From positions 1 to 31,623 of the forward strand of contig JANBRJ010000136.1 of NCBI GenBank assembly GCA_027577595.1: a stretch of 31,623 bases of DNA, written 5' to 3'. The notes beneath the pieces are model-generated. The model was given only the letters and a program-made list of their open reading frames with translations. It made no database searches and was not told the origin of the DNA. Origin of the DNA: Coemansia sp. RSA 487 (Eukaryota; Kickxellomycota; Kickxellomycetes; Kickxellales; Kickxellaceae). Positions 7,504 to 16,275 of the stretch are shown in pieces. Positions within the stretch are counted from its first letter, which is position 1. Each line of letters begins with the position of its first letter. Made by a program: the position numbers and the translations under genes.

Positions 7504-8673
7504 CTAGAGTGTGTCCCAAGGAATGTTTGCGGCGTTAGTTTTCCACCGAGCCGAGCAAGACATTGGCAGGAGGTGTGTGCTTTTAGCAGGATCGCAGTGG
7601 CATCGCATCTGCTTGTCCTTGGCAGCAGGGCAGTTGTGCCACAAGTCGTGTCTGTAGCCCACATCGTCGAACCAGCGGACCTTGTCTGGCTCAAGGAGCA
7701 TGGCCACAGAAAGCGACCGGATTGAAGCATCGGTCCAACGCTCATAATATATGCCGCCCTTGCGGTCCAGAAAGCCAAACAGCTGCTGGTAGGCGTCGGA
7801 GCGCATGAAATCCAAGTCGACTAGTTCAAAGTTGCTAAGGAATTCGCACCTGTTGTAATAATACGGCTGGTGCTTGCGGCTGGAATGGACGAGCCAGCCA
7901 AGCGAATTGTTGTGCGGTGGCGCCCCCTTAGAGGAGTGGATGAACTCAAGGGCCGACGCCCAGAGCGTCGGTACCGTGTCTGGCATAGCCTCGAGGGAGA
8001 CAGCAAAGCCGTAGGAGACTCCTTGGTCGTGCATGAGACGGAAGGGGTCGTAGTCAAGGTCACACGTGTAGTGGGAGCCGGGCTCAAGACGCCACATGTA
8101 CTTGAACGGGCTCACAAGCGGATGCAAGGCAACCGGACCGGCCCAGTACCTCACCATGTGGCGCCAGCCTGTGGTATCGGTGGATGCATCGTTGGCGTCG
8201 GCCCACATTTGTGCTGCATTCTCGGCACGCCCCTGATCGATCCACCTTGGATAGCGCCACTGGTGTGTATCTATCTGCCCAAAATGCACTCTGGCGCTGG
8301 TCATCCTGCGTACGGTGCGCTGAAAGGCCTCTGTGAACGGCTGTTCGCTGAGGAAGACGTACGGGTACGCGTGTCTTTCGTTGAACCGCTTTTCTACGTC
8401 AAACATCGTGCGTCTGACTTTGGTCAGCGACGCTGTGCGTGTGACGAAGACAAAGCATCCGCTGGCGCGTGTGGCATTCGACTTTTCTGGCAAGGGCTCG
8501 GGAATATCCTCGCTGTACCGGACGAGCTGGGAAACACGGGGCGTGGAATTGGGTGTCGTTTGTTTGGCCACGTGTTTGCTTAGGCGCGTGGCTACAAGGT
8601 AGCCGATAAACAAAGCGACAGCCACAAGAGATAGACGCCAGACGCGTCGTCTGCGGCTAACAAGCAGCGCCAT
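7504..8673 (-). CDS. Alpha-1,2-mannosyltransferase, GT15 (Kre2/Mnt1 family)
   Basis: A 389-residue type II Golgi protein: short basic N-terminus, membrane anchor at about 12-30, stem, then a GT15 catalytic domain from about residue 70. Family landmarks are present in order: FVFVTRTASL (74-83), YPYVFLSEQPF (103-113), WRYPRWIDQ (139-147), WRLEP (194-198), CDLDYDPF (204-211), YYNRCEFLSNFE (272-283, with the Glu that is the proposed nucleophile in Kre2), GGIYYERWTDA (306-316) and FDDVGYRHD (335-343). The enzyme adds mannose from GDP-mannose to O- and N-linked glycans of cell-wall proteins. Compared with the usual family motifs as I recall them, EPD reads EPG and CHFWSNFE reads CEFLSNFE, so this is a diverged member. 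Length is normal for the family (about 390-450). Single exon. Confidence 0.92.
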   Translation of the reverse strand: MALLVSRRRRVWRLSLVAVALFIGYLVATRLSKHVAKQTTPNSTPRVSQLVRYSEDIPEPLPEKSNATRASGCFVFVTRTASLTKVRRTMFDVEKRFNERHAYPYVFLSEQPFTEAFQRTVRRMTSARVHFGQIDTHQWRYPRWIDQGRAENAAQMWADANDASTDTTGWRHMVRYWAGPVALHPLVSPFKYMWRLEPGSHYTCDLDYDPFRLMHDQGVSYGFAVSLEAMPDTVPTLWASALEFIHSSKGAPPHNNSLGWLVHSSRKHQPYYYNRCEFLSNFELVDLDFMRSDAYQQLFGFLDRKGGIYYERWTDASIRSLSVAMLLEPDKVRWFDDVGYRHDLWHNCPAAKDKQMRCHCDPAKSTHLLPMSCSARWKTNAANIPWDTL

Positions 8674-9042
8674 TCACACCTTTTCACAAGGACTTTGAAC
8701 GGCAAGCAAGGCTCTAATTTTCTGGGAAAGTTCACAAAAGTTTGAAACGTGGGAGTGTATCTAAAGCAACAAAGCAAAAAGCGGCAAGACCACAGAATCC
8801 TCCAAGATCTCGTTCAAGTCTTTTCAAAACTACTGCGTGAAGACTTCAAAGACCAAGTCCCCTTTCGCTTGCCCCTAGTCCACACAGGAACTCCAGATGA
8901 AGAAAAAAGAACAGACCACTCAAATGGTGCTTGCAGCAAAAAGCTTGGCCAGCTGGATAGTGCCTTCTTTCTTTTCTATTCCACTTTCATCTGAGCGAAA
9001 TAAAATATTTATTTACAGAGTAGTTAAAAACAGGACGGAAAA
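8674..9042. other. Divergent promoter region, KRE2-like / AlaX-like
   Basis: Separates two divergent genes. TAAAATATTTATTTA at 9001-9015 is TATA-like and lies about 35 bp before the plus-strand ATG at 9043. No RNA or gene is seen; the open frame at 8749-8994 lacks an ATG start. Confidence 0.4.
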
Positions 9043-9834
9043 ATGGCAGTGCCAACAAAACTAAAGTACTTTGACAACACTTATGAGTTCAAGGGCGGCG
9101 CAACAGTGGTCAAAGTAATTGACACTAATGCATCAGCAGACAGCATTGCCAAAGACAGCGAAATTCTGAGCAAGGCGCTGAGCAAGCATCCGTTTGCACT
9201 GATCCTCGACCAAACACTGTTCTACCCGCAGGGCGGAGGACAGCCAACAGACACCGGCACAATAACGTTTGACATTGGAGGGCAGTCGGAGGCCGTCAAG
9301 TTTGCCGTGCAGCACGTGTTTGCCTACCAGGATCAAGTGTACCATCAGGGCAAGTTTGTCAGCAACGCAGTAGCTCTTGACGACGCCAGTGCGGTGCAGC
9401 CCGGATGCAGTGCACGCATGTACGTGGACAGGGACACGCGGCTGCGCAACGCTCGGTGCCACACGGGCGGACACGTCATTTTCAGCGTCATCCGCGGCAC
9501 CGACGAGTGGAGCCACATGAACGAGAAGAAGGGCCACCACTTTGCCGACGGCGCGTATGTCGAGTTCCAGGGCATCCTGCCCGGGTCCGAGACTGTCGAG
9601 TCCTTCCAGCAAAAGATCGACGATGTCGTCAACCAGCACATGCCGGTCAGGGTAAGCACGTGCAAAACTGACGACGGGAAGCCCCTGCGGCTCATCCAGG
9701 TTGGTGGCTTTTTGCAAAACCCGTGTGGCGGCACCCACGTGACAAATACAAATGAGCTTGGCAGGATCGCGATCAAGAAGATCGCCCGCCGCACGGGCCA
9801 GAATATTACAAAGATCTCGTACCAGATCGAGTAG
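9043..9834 (+). CDS. AlaX-like trans-editing protein (alanyl-tRNA synthetase editing domain)
   Basis: A 263-residue stand-alone homologue of the alanyl-tRNA synthetase editing domain. Landmarks: FYPQGGGQPTDTG (60-72), the zinc motif HTGGH (140-144) and its second half CGGTH (228-232), giving the full HxxxH...CxxxH metal site. The catalytic aminoacylation part is absent, as expected. AlaX and AARSD1 proteins hydrolyse Ser-tRNA(Ala) (some also Gly-tRNA(Ala)) and so guard translation fidelity in the cytosol. Length is close to AlaX-M/short eukaryotic forms and shorter than vertebrate AARSD1 (about 410). All metal ligands are intact, so it should be active. ATG in good context (AAAATGG). Two strong hairpins follow the stop codon. 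Confidence 0.9.
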   Translation: MAVPTKLKYFDNTYEFKGGATVVKVIDTNASADSIAKDSEILSKALSKHPFALILDQTLFYPQGGGQPTDTGTITFDIGGQSEAVKFAVQHVFAYQDQVYHQGKFVSNAVALDDASAVQPGCSARMYVDRDTRLRNARCHTGGHVIFSVIRGTDEWSHMNEKKGHHFADGAYVEFQGILPGSETVESFQQKIDDVVNQHMPVRVSTCKTDDGKPLRLIQVGGFLQNPCGGTHVTNTNELGRIAIKKIARRTGQNITKISYQIE

Positions 9835-10188
9835 AAGTATGATAACAGTTTGGCTCTGCAAATTGCAAGCCGAATTGCAATACGATTGATTCATGCTGAG
9901 TCAATCGTATTGCTGGATAGCACACATTTGTATGCTATCCAATTATCCAAATAGTTTTTTCACGGCTATAGATGGCCATGTTTTGCTGTGACTAATGCAA
10001 AGGAACTTCAGTTCCGTTTTTTGATTTTATTGATGTAACAAGAGGGGAAAAAAAGGGTAATGCTTCCGTTTCCTAAAGTAGAGCTGTGTTGAAATAAAAT
10101 GTTTATTTTTCTTTTGGAGTTGCCTTGTATTTGTATTTATATAAAGGCTCACATGTATACAAAAAAAGGAGGTTCAATAGATGTAGCT
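9835..10188. other. Convergent 3' intergenic region
   Basis: The shared 3' space of the AlaX-like gene (plus) and mitoferrin gene (minus). It holds the two hairpins, T-runs near 9955 and 10015, and AATAAA at 10093 on the plus strand. No gene is seen. Confidence 0.5.
9877..9940 (+). repeat. Two adjacent stem-loops after the AlaX-like gene
   Basis: GCAATACGATTGA (9877-9889) pairs perfectly with TCAATCGTATTGC (9901-9913) across an 11-base loop. Immediately after, GGATAGCA (9915-9922) pairs with TGCTATCC (9933-9940). Both lie 40-105 bases past the stop codon, probably in the 3' UTR. Role unknown. Confidence 0.7.
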
Positions 10189-11363
10189 CTAGATATTTTC
10201 AGTCGACGATGAGGCAGCGCTTCGCCGCGCAATCATCCACTTGAAGTACTCGTACGTGGTCCAGCTGATGGCAGTAGCCGGCATGTTTGCGATGATGCGA
10301 GGCTTCATGCCACGTAGGAATCCAGCGACGCCCTGGCGCCTGTATATTATCTTTGCAGACTCGAGCATGGACGATGCGGCGCGGACTTCGGGATCGCACG
10401 AGGCGCCGCGGGTCTGGAGGAGCGTTTTGCAGCAATCGATCGGTGTGGTCAGAGCAGCAGCCACGGCGCCAGCCATTCCACCGGCAATCACGTGCGTCAC
10501 CGGCGAGTATACACCCGACGGATTCATGGTGCGGCGGAACAGATCGTAGCACCCGAACTGGATCGACTGGAACGGCATGTTCATGACCAGCGTCGTCGGA
10601 TACGACACGTAAAATGCCCGCAGGCCCTCTTTGCGGAAGACCGTTGTCGCGCAATCCACAATGTTCCGGTACCCAGTGTTGGCCAGCTGCATGCGCTGCT
10701 TGACGACGTCAAACGGATTCATCAGCGCGTCGCTGATCACCGTGGCTATTCCACCTGCTGCGCCGGCCGCTAGCGCGTTTGCTTGGCCACCAGAGGCTGC
10801 CGTCAGCATCGTTTTGGTCTGCTCGTACACTGCAAAATACACTGCATGCGAAGGGCCAGCTCCCAAAACCACCGACGTGACACCCCGCCACAGCGACCGC
10901 ATCCCCTCTGTTGTCGAGATCACCTTGAGCGCCTGCGTCACTCCGCTGTACACCATCGTTGACGGCGAGCCCACCACCTGCATGCGTGTCTAACCAGGCC
11001 AGGAAAGCAAAAGCACAAAAGTAAATCGCTTGCGTAGAGTTAGTAGCCAGGGGGTTCCAATTTGCTTTCGAGTGCATTCAGCTGGTATGTTTTATTTTGG
11101 GGTTGGTACTTTACCTTGACAATATCGAACGGGTACATTACCGAATGCTCCATGATTCCGGCAGCCGCACCAGCTGTCAAATGCATTGCCAGCGATGTGG
11201 TGCCCGGAAGCTCCTCATAGTCGTAGTCGGTGGAAGCATCGGTCTTGCCAAGCAAAGTGTGCTCTGTTGCGTTTCCACCGCCATCACCACCGCCAGTACC
11301 AGCCATATTACCTATCGTTTTGTTGGAGTTTGCAGTTGCGGTAGCTGTAGCAGACAAGGACAT
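10189..11363 (-). CDS. MRS4: Mitoferrin-type mitochondrial iron carrier (Mrs3/Mrs4), two exons
   Basis: Exon 1 is 11363-11115, exon 2 is 10989-10189; a 125-bp intron (11114-10990) starts GTAAAG and ends TTAG, phase 0. The splice restores the first carrier signature as PFDIVK joined to TRMQ, giving a 349-residue protein. Three carrier repeats are clear: PFDIVKTRMQ (78-87), PFDVVKQRM (175-183) and [10 protein letters not shown] (266-275). [10 protein letters not shown] (219-228) and [10 protein letters not shown] match mitoferrin rather than other carriers. The protein imports ferrous iron across the inner mitochondrial membrane for heme and Fe-S synthesis. The N-terminal 50 residues are low-complexity, Gly/Thr/Asn-rich, and not conserved. 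MRS3 and MRS4 cannot be told apart here. Three heme/Fe-S-related genes (two complex I subunits and heme lyase) lie in the same window. Confidence 0.92.
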
Positions 11364-12201
11364 TTGCTTTTTATATTATAAGAAATTACACCACCCACTA
11401 GTATTTTTCTATTCTACTATAACAGAACAAGAATAAGGCAAAGAGATAGTGTGGGTATTTTTCAAGACAAAACTTTTTTTACGAGAAAAGGGGGGAAAAG
11501 AAAGGAAGCTCTTGCTGTTTACACAAATATTTCACAAACCCCCTTTCCGACCTTCTTGGCCATCCAAAATCCATTTTATGAGATGCGCACAAAATCATGG
11601 ACGGAAAATAATAAAATCCCCTTTCCTCATGTTAGTGACGAAAAAGCGTGAAAATGACGGAAAATCGGCAGCCACTTTTTCTTGTTCAGTTCGACGGAGC
11701 GCAAATACAAACCTGACTCGTAAATCCTCTCAGCCTTCCGCTTTTTCGTATTCCAACCACATGCAGTTTCCCCAAACCGTCCTTGTTGAAGTGGAAAAAG
11801 TTCATTTCGGAAACCCAAAGTGGCTCATTATCAGATCGGATGCAAATGTTTTGCGCTGACTGATAAAAGCTTCCAAAAGATTTTCCCATTCGTGAATATT
11901 TTGGTCAGATAAGCCAAAATTTCATAATATCAAGATGCAAGACCCATTAGCTCCATACACATTCATCCGATCTGATATGCGCTTAATTTGATCAGTGCTG
12001 ATCTGTAAATCGCGTCGGATTAGCCTTGGAAACACGTGGCCAAAAGTATCCAAGCCTTTTTTTTTCGAGTCCATGATTTCGCACAAAGAGCAAGGCGAGC
12101 AAAGCTATCCTTTTTTCTTTTCATCCTTTTTCCTATAGGAGGCCCATCCTTTTATTCATTATTTCTCTTATTTTGTGAATTTCTACGCCAATCCACAAAA
12201 T
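11364..12201. other. Divergent intergenic region, mitoferrin / TFG1
   Basis: AT-rich and without a convincing gene; the long plus-strand frame from 11449 begins at GTG and has no recognisable domain. Contains the 13-14 bp inverted repeat at 11829 and 11964 and a pyrimidine-rich stretch with CATCCTTTT three times at about 12108-12155 just before TFG1. Confidence 0.5.
11829..11977. repeat. 14-bp inverted repeat about 150 bp apart
   Basis: TATCAGATCGGATG at 11829-11842 recurs as its reverse complement CATCCGATCTGATA at 11964-11977. No coding sequence lies between. It could be the ends of a small nonautonomous DNA element or a pair of regulatory sites; no target-site duplication is obvious. Confidence 0.45.
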
Positions 12202-14163
12202 ATGAGTTCAGGAATTCGCAGGATTGACAAAAAGATGTCTTCTCTAGGGTCTGCAGGCATCCGCAACATAGGTGTGCGGCCGCAGACTGGGAGCTCGGGG
12301 GTAGGAAGACGGTTAGCGCCTGGAGCCAGAAGGACTGCTGCCCCACCACGGGGGCCGCAGCAACAGAAGGCACCAACGGATGCGGATATCCCGCTTGCAG
12401 CGGCTACCGGAGTAGCGAATCCTCAAGACACCAGGTCGTGCATCGAGTATCCGCTTATGTCGGCCACACCACAGAGCACGCATAACGTTATGCGGTTCTT
12501 GGAGGCCAATCCAGTTAATTTGCGCGAGCTTACGCAACCTGTGAAGCTGCGTAGGAGGAATCGCGAGTATTATAGATTGAAGAACAAGAAACGTAACGAG
12601 GAGCGCGCGGCGCTGCTTGCGGCAAAGACAGCAACTGACCTCAAAATTGAGGATGGGAAAGCCAAGCCCGTTGACGGTGGTGGCCAGAATGACCAGCCAG
12701 CCACAGCAGATGCTGCTGGAGTCGGTGCTTCTACTGCTGCTGGTGGTGGCAGCGCTCAGCAGGCAAATGACCAGCAGCAGCAGCAGCGTCCAAAGGCTGA
12801 CATGAGCTTAATTGCAGACATGGGTGGTGCGCGGAGGAACAAAAAGAATCTGTTCAAAAAGCGCACAAAGCAAGTGTACTTTGCAGACGAGGAGAAGCGG
12901 CGCTTGGATATAGAGGAGGCACGTCCGTGGGTACTTGAGGATGATGACGAGAAGGATGTATGGACGGGGTCTCTGGAAGGTGCGCAAAACTCTGCATACG
13001 TGCTTTTTGTGCTAACCGACGACGGGTTCAAGGTTGTTCCCGTCGATAGGTGGTACAAGTTTACCCCCAAGCTCAAATATAAGACGCTGACCCTGGACGA
13101 GGCAGAAGAGGTGCTCAAGTCGGAACAGAAAATCGACAGCCGCAGCCGCTGGATCATGAGGAAGCATATGCAGCAGAAGGAGGACGAGGAAGGCGGCAAG
13201 GAAAAGGAGGCGTCGTCTTCGTCACGGCCTGCCAAGAAGCCCTCTCTAGTCGAATACGAGGCTATGGACGAGGATGACGACCTGTTTGCGGATGATGATG
13301 AATCCTCGGCTAAGCGCAAGAAGCGCGGCACGGGGAAGAACGGGGACTTTGATGAGGTCAACTTTGAGATGGAGTTTGACGATGACGAGGAGCTCGGCGA
13401 TGTCCAGTTCGAGTACAACGAGGAGGAGTCGAGGGAGAAGGACGAGCAGAAGCGCAAAAACCACGCGACTGGGTTTGGCTCGGGCGACGAGGATGAAGAT
13501 GAGGGCGATGGCGCTGACGCACGCAATGATCTGGATGACGATGGTAAGACCATCAAGAAGCTCATCCGCAAGCGCGAAGACGGCAAGGAGTACGAGTCCG
13601 ATGACGATAACGAGAACCCATACTTGTCCCTGTCCGAGATCGATAGCGATGAATCTGACAGCGACGAGGATTCTGTCAAGAAGGAGGGCGACAATGCCAG
13701 TAAGGGCGCTGAAGCCAGCGATGGCGCTCAGAAATCGCCATCACCTTCACCGTCGACCGCTTCTACTGCCGGAGCCCCGCTACCCAGCAGCTCGAAGAAA
13801 CGCAAGCGCATATCGGTTGGAGGACCACAAGCGCGTGGCAGCGGGTCGCCATTGTCGGCAGCCAGCGACTCTCACGAGCGTATCAAACACGCCAAGTCGT
13901 CTCACCAATTGGCAAAGGCACAGTCGGGCGGATCAGCATCCAAGGGATCATCTGGAGCGTCAGGCAGCTCGCCAGATCTTATCACCAGGCGAGAAATCAT
14001 CGATCTTATCAAGAGCGGAGTCAACACAACCAAGGACCTTATCGGCTGTGTGCGCAAGAAGCTAAAGGCAAACCCCGAAAACAAGAAGCGCATCCAATTA
14101 ATCGTGAAGGATGTAGCAATATTGAAAAACGACCGACTGGCACTCAAGACCACAGCGGTTTGA
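12202..14163 (+). CDS. TFG1: TFIIF large subunit (RAP74 / Tfg1)
   Basis: 653 residues from the ATG at 12202; an extension to 12175 would need a GTG start and is rejected. The N-terminal dimerisation region is split by a low-complexity insert: HNVMRF...LTQPVKLRRRNREYY, then after an Ala/Gln-rich loop (poly-Gln at 12772-12786), RPWVLED...WTGSLEGAQNSAYVLFVL, DDGFKVVPVDRWYKFTPK and KYKTLTLDEAEEVL. These are hallmark RAP74 motifs. A long acidic, Ser-rich linker follows. The last 65 residues (TRREIIDLIKSG...NDRLALKTT) form the winged helix that contacts the CTD phosphatase Fcp1 and TFIIF partners. Role: with Tfg2, it delivers RNA polymerase II to promoters and supports start-site choice. Single exon. 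Long frames on the other strand are shadows of the acidic region. Confidence 0.95.
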   Translation: MSSGIRRIDKKMSSLGSAGIRNIGVRPQTGSSGVGRRLAPGARRTAAPPRGPQQQKAPTDADIPLAAATGVANPQDTRSCIEYPLMSATPQSTHNVMRFLEANPVNLRELTQPVKLRRRNREYYRLKNKKRNEERAALLAAKTATDLKIEDGKAKPVDGGGQNDQPATADAAGVGASTAAGGGSAQQANDQQQQQRPKADMSLIADMGGARRNKKNLFKKRTKQVYFADEEKRRLDIEEARPWVLEDDDEKDVWTGSLEGAQNSAYVLFVLTDDGFKVVPVDRWYKFTPKLKYKTLTLDEAEEVLKSEQKIDSRSRWIMRKHMQQKEDEEGGKEKEASSSSRPAKKPSLVEYEAMDEDDDLFADDDESSAKRKKRGTGKNGDFDEVNFEMEFDDDEELGDVQFEYNEEESREKDEQKRKNHATGFGSGDEDEDEGDGADARNDLDDDGKTIKKLIRKREDGKEYESDDDNENPYLSLSEIDSDESDSDEDSVKKEGDNASKGAEASDGAQKSPSPSPSTASTAGAPLPSSSKKRKRISVGGPQARGSGSPLSAASDSHERIKHAKSSHQLAKAQSGGSASKGSSGASGSSPDLITRREIIDLIKSGVNTTKDLIGCVRKKLKANPENKKRIQLIVKDVAILKNDRLALKTTAV

Positions 14164-14491
14164 TTCTGCGCACCTTCCGACTTGGCAGATCTGTGCCTCG
14201 TAATCACATTCCAATCCTATGTTGATGTGGATATTTTGTAGACAATGACACCTTTGTTTATTCGTTTGTATTAAACGATACCAGGTCCGTATATCCCAGC
14301 TTTTGCTTTTGCAGTTATTTGGTTATCGAATAACGCGGGGGAGGGGGGATTTCGCGTGTAACGTGTGGTATGACATTAGCGAAATCATCAATGGCTTGAA
14401 AAGCACTCCTTTTTCTTCTATTATATTATCATTTTATTTATACGCTAAAAGCATATTATCATTTGCTATTCTACTGGCAATCGACTAAACC
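14164..14491. other. Intergenic TFG1 / small unknown gene
   Basis: Holds the TFG1 3' region (TATTAAACG near 14270) and the promoter of the next gene: TATTATATTATCATTTTATTTATA between 14420 and 14442 is TATA-like, in two pieces. A G-run at 14337-14347. No gene seen. Confidence 0.4.
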
Positions 14492-14881
14492 ATGGATGCA
14501 AACGGTTCTAAAGGCAGCAGTGCATCAAAGGCGCAGAATATCCCACCCTCGCAAAAGCATCGCAAGACGCACGATGAGCAACATGAGACGGCCAGCAGTG
14601 AGCGCGGAGTTTCGCTTGAATCTGGATCGCCAACGGAAAGGCTTTTAGCACAGTCAACCAGGTACACAGCATGCTGTGAGCTGTATCCAAAAGCTCTGCG
14701 CGACACGGTCAACGAGAATCCTGATGGGGCTGTTCTTGCTACGCGAGATCCAGAGGTCACTCGCAAGGCTGAAAAGCTACATCGCGAGAAACTCAGGAGA
14801 GACATGGAGGCCACAGCGATGCACCCTGAACAGGAGTTGGCATTCTACCCTGCTGCTGCACGGAGAAGTACTGGTAGCTAG
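14492..14881 (+). CDS. Conserved-looking small protein of unknown function (129 aa)
   Basis: The ATG has a good context (ACCATGG). Residues 1-50 are Ser/Gln/His-rich and probably disordered. Residues 50-118 look folded and mainly helical: ERLLAQSTRYTACCELYP, ALRDTVNENPDGAVL, then a charged helix (EVTRKAEKLHREKLRRDME) and HPEQELAFYP. There is no signal peptide, membrane helix or motif that I recognise. Codon composition is like that of the flanking housekeeping genes, which favours a real gene. It lies between TFG1 and NDUFS8 on the same strand, about 330 and 280 bp away; no functional link is implied. Confidence 0.6.
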   Translation: MDANGSKGSSASKAQNIPPSQKHRKTHDEQHETASSERGVSLESGSPTERLLAQSTRYTACCELYPKALRDTVNENPDGAVLATRDPEVTRKAEKLHREKLRRDMEATAMHPEQELAFYPAAARRSTGS

Positions 14882-15158
14882 CTCTCTAGGTTAACGCTAA
14901 AAATAACATTATATATTTCGAATTGCTGCATAAAACTCTGTGCAACTTTAGGAGAGGATTTTGAAACAGAGGGTGAGGGGGTTTAGAGGGTGATCTGATT
15001 CACACTTGATCATGAATCTTTATAAGCTCCAATCAAGATAAGATGAAGTTGAAACAAGGCTTTAGCTTTCCTTCTTTTTTTCTCATTTGGTTTATTTTAC
15101 CATTCTATTTTTTTTTTACTCAGAAACACTTGAATTCTAAAAAAAACAAGAGTTGACA

Positions 15159-15963
15159 ATGTACCCGCGCTTGGTCTTGACCCGTGTTTCGAGCCTGCTA
15201 TCCGCACGCAATGCATCAATCTCTGCAATGGGTAAGTGATGCATTTTCTTTGAAGGATGCAAGCTAAATTCACTAGATTAAGTCTTGTGCTAAACAAACA
15301 AAACAAGAAAATTGATCTATACTTTTAGGTGCCCAGCGTTTGCAAAGCGCTTTGCTGCTAAGATCCCGCGGATACGCGTCGCAGACTCCACCAACAAACA
15401 TCCACGAGCAAAGAATATCAGAAAACAAGAGCTTCAAGATCCCGTACCAGACGTGGGAGGAGCGCGATACGACACAATCGATATGGGATTTTTCAGCAAA
15501 GACTTTTTTCATGACAGAGATGGCGCGCGGCTTCTGGATCGTGTTCATGCAGTATTTGCGTGAGCCATACACGCTGCACTATCCGTTCGAGAAGGGCCCG
15601 CTTTCGCCCAGGTTCCGTGGAGAACATGCACTGCGCAGATACCCGTCAGGGGAGGAGAGATGCATTGCGTGCAAGCTGTGCGAGGCCATTTGCCCGGCCC
15701 AGGCGATTACTATTGAGGCCGAGCCACGCGAGGATGGAGCCCGCCGCACGGTGCGCTACGATATCGATATGACAAAATGCATTTACTGTGGCCTGTGCCA
15801 GGAGGCATGCCCTGTGGACGCTATTGTGGAGGGACCTAACTTTGAGTACTCCACAGAGACGCGTGAGGAACTTTTGTATAACAAGGAGAAGCTTCTGGCT
15901 AATGGCGACCGCTGGGAGACCGAGATTGCGCAGAACCTCAGATCAGAGCACATGTACCGTTAG
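15159..15963 (+). CDS. NDUFS8: Complex I 23-kDa Fe-S subunit NDUFS8 (NuoI/TYKY), two exons
   Basis: Exon 1 is 15159-15231, exon 2 is 15329-15963. The 97-bp intron runs GTAAGT...TTTTAG and splits a Gly codon. The mature frame is 235 residues. The N-terminus ([20 protein letters not shown]) is Arg/Ser-rich and lacks acids, as in a mitochondrial presequence. Two ferredoxin motifs carry clusters N6a and N6b: C136-x2-C139-x2-C142-x3-C146-P and C175-x2-C178-x2-C181-x3-C185-P. All eight ligands are present. The subunit passes electrons along the peripheral arm towards quinone. Length is usual (210-235). NDUFV1 follows 312 bp downstream on the same strand. Confidence 0.96.
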
Positions 15964-16275
15964 ACCTTTTGCTGTAGGAGAGACTTTTTTCAATTTCATG
16001 TTCTAGACATTATTAAAAAAAACAACTTTTCTTTTGGTCTTCAAATGTATGCATCTCGGAATTATCTGTGATCAAGCAAGATAGATCAGCAATCTCCACA
16101 TCTTTTTATCTCTTTTACGCTTTTGCTTTCATCTTGTTTTATCCTTGAAGCGTTTGCTGTTTTTTTTTGTTCTTTTCGCGGATTCACTTGGCTAAAGGTG
16201 TTTGTTTTCTTCTTTCGTTTTATCGAGTGAATCTAAACTTTTGTCAATATCTTGTTCTATTAAATTCCCAAAGCA
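15964..16275. other. Intergenic NDUFS8 / NDUFV1
   Basis: Contains TATTAAAAAAAA at the NDUFS8 3' end (16008) and long T-rich runs (16105-16250) typical of a fungal promoter before NDUFV1. No other gene seen. Confidence 0.5.

Noticed and set aside
7870-8583. 237-codon plus-strand frame
   Set aside because: Shadow of the GT15 mannosyltransferase.
9133-9894. 253-codon minus-strand frame
   Set aside because: Lies opposite the clearly conserved AlaX-like gene with intact zinc motifs.
11449-11859. 136-codon plus-strand frame before TFG1
   Set aside because: Starts at GTG, no domain, composition like noncoding sequence.
12175-12201. Upstream extension of TFG1
   Set aside because: It would need a GTG start; the ATG at 12202 gives MSSGIRRIDKK and is the better start.
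12756-13694. Long minus-strand frame (312 codons) rich in Ser
   Set aside because: It is the shadow of the acidic Asp/Glu codons of TFG1 on the other strand.
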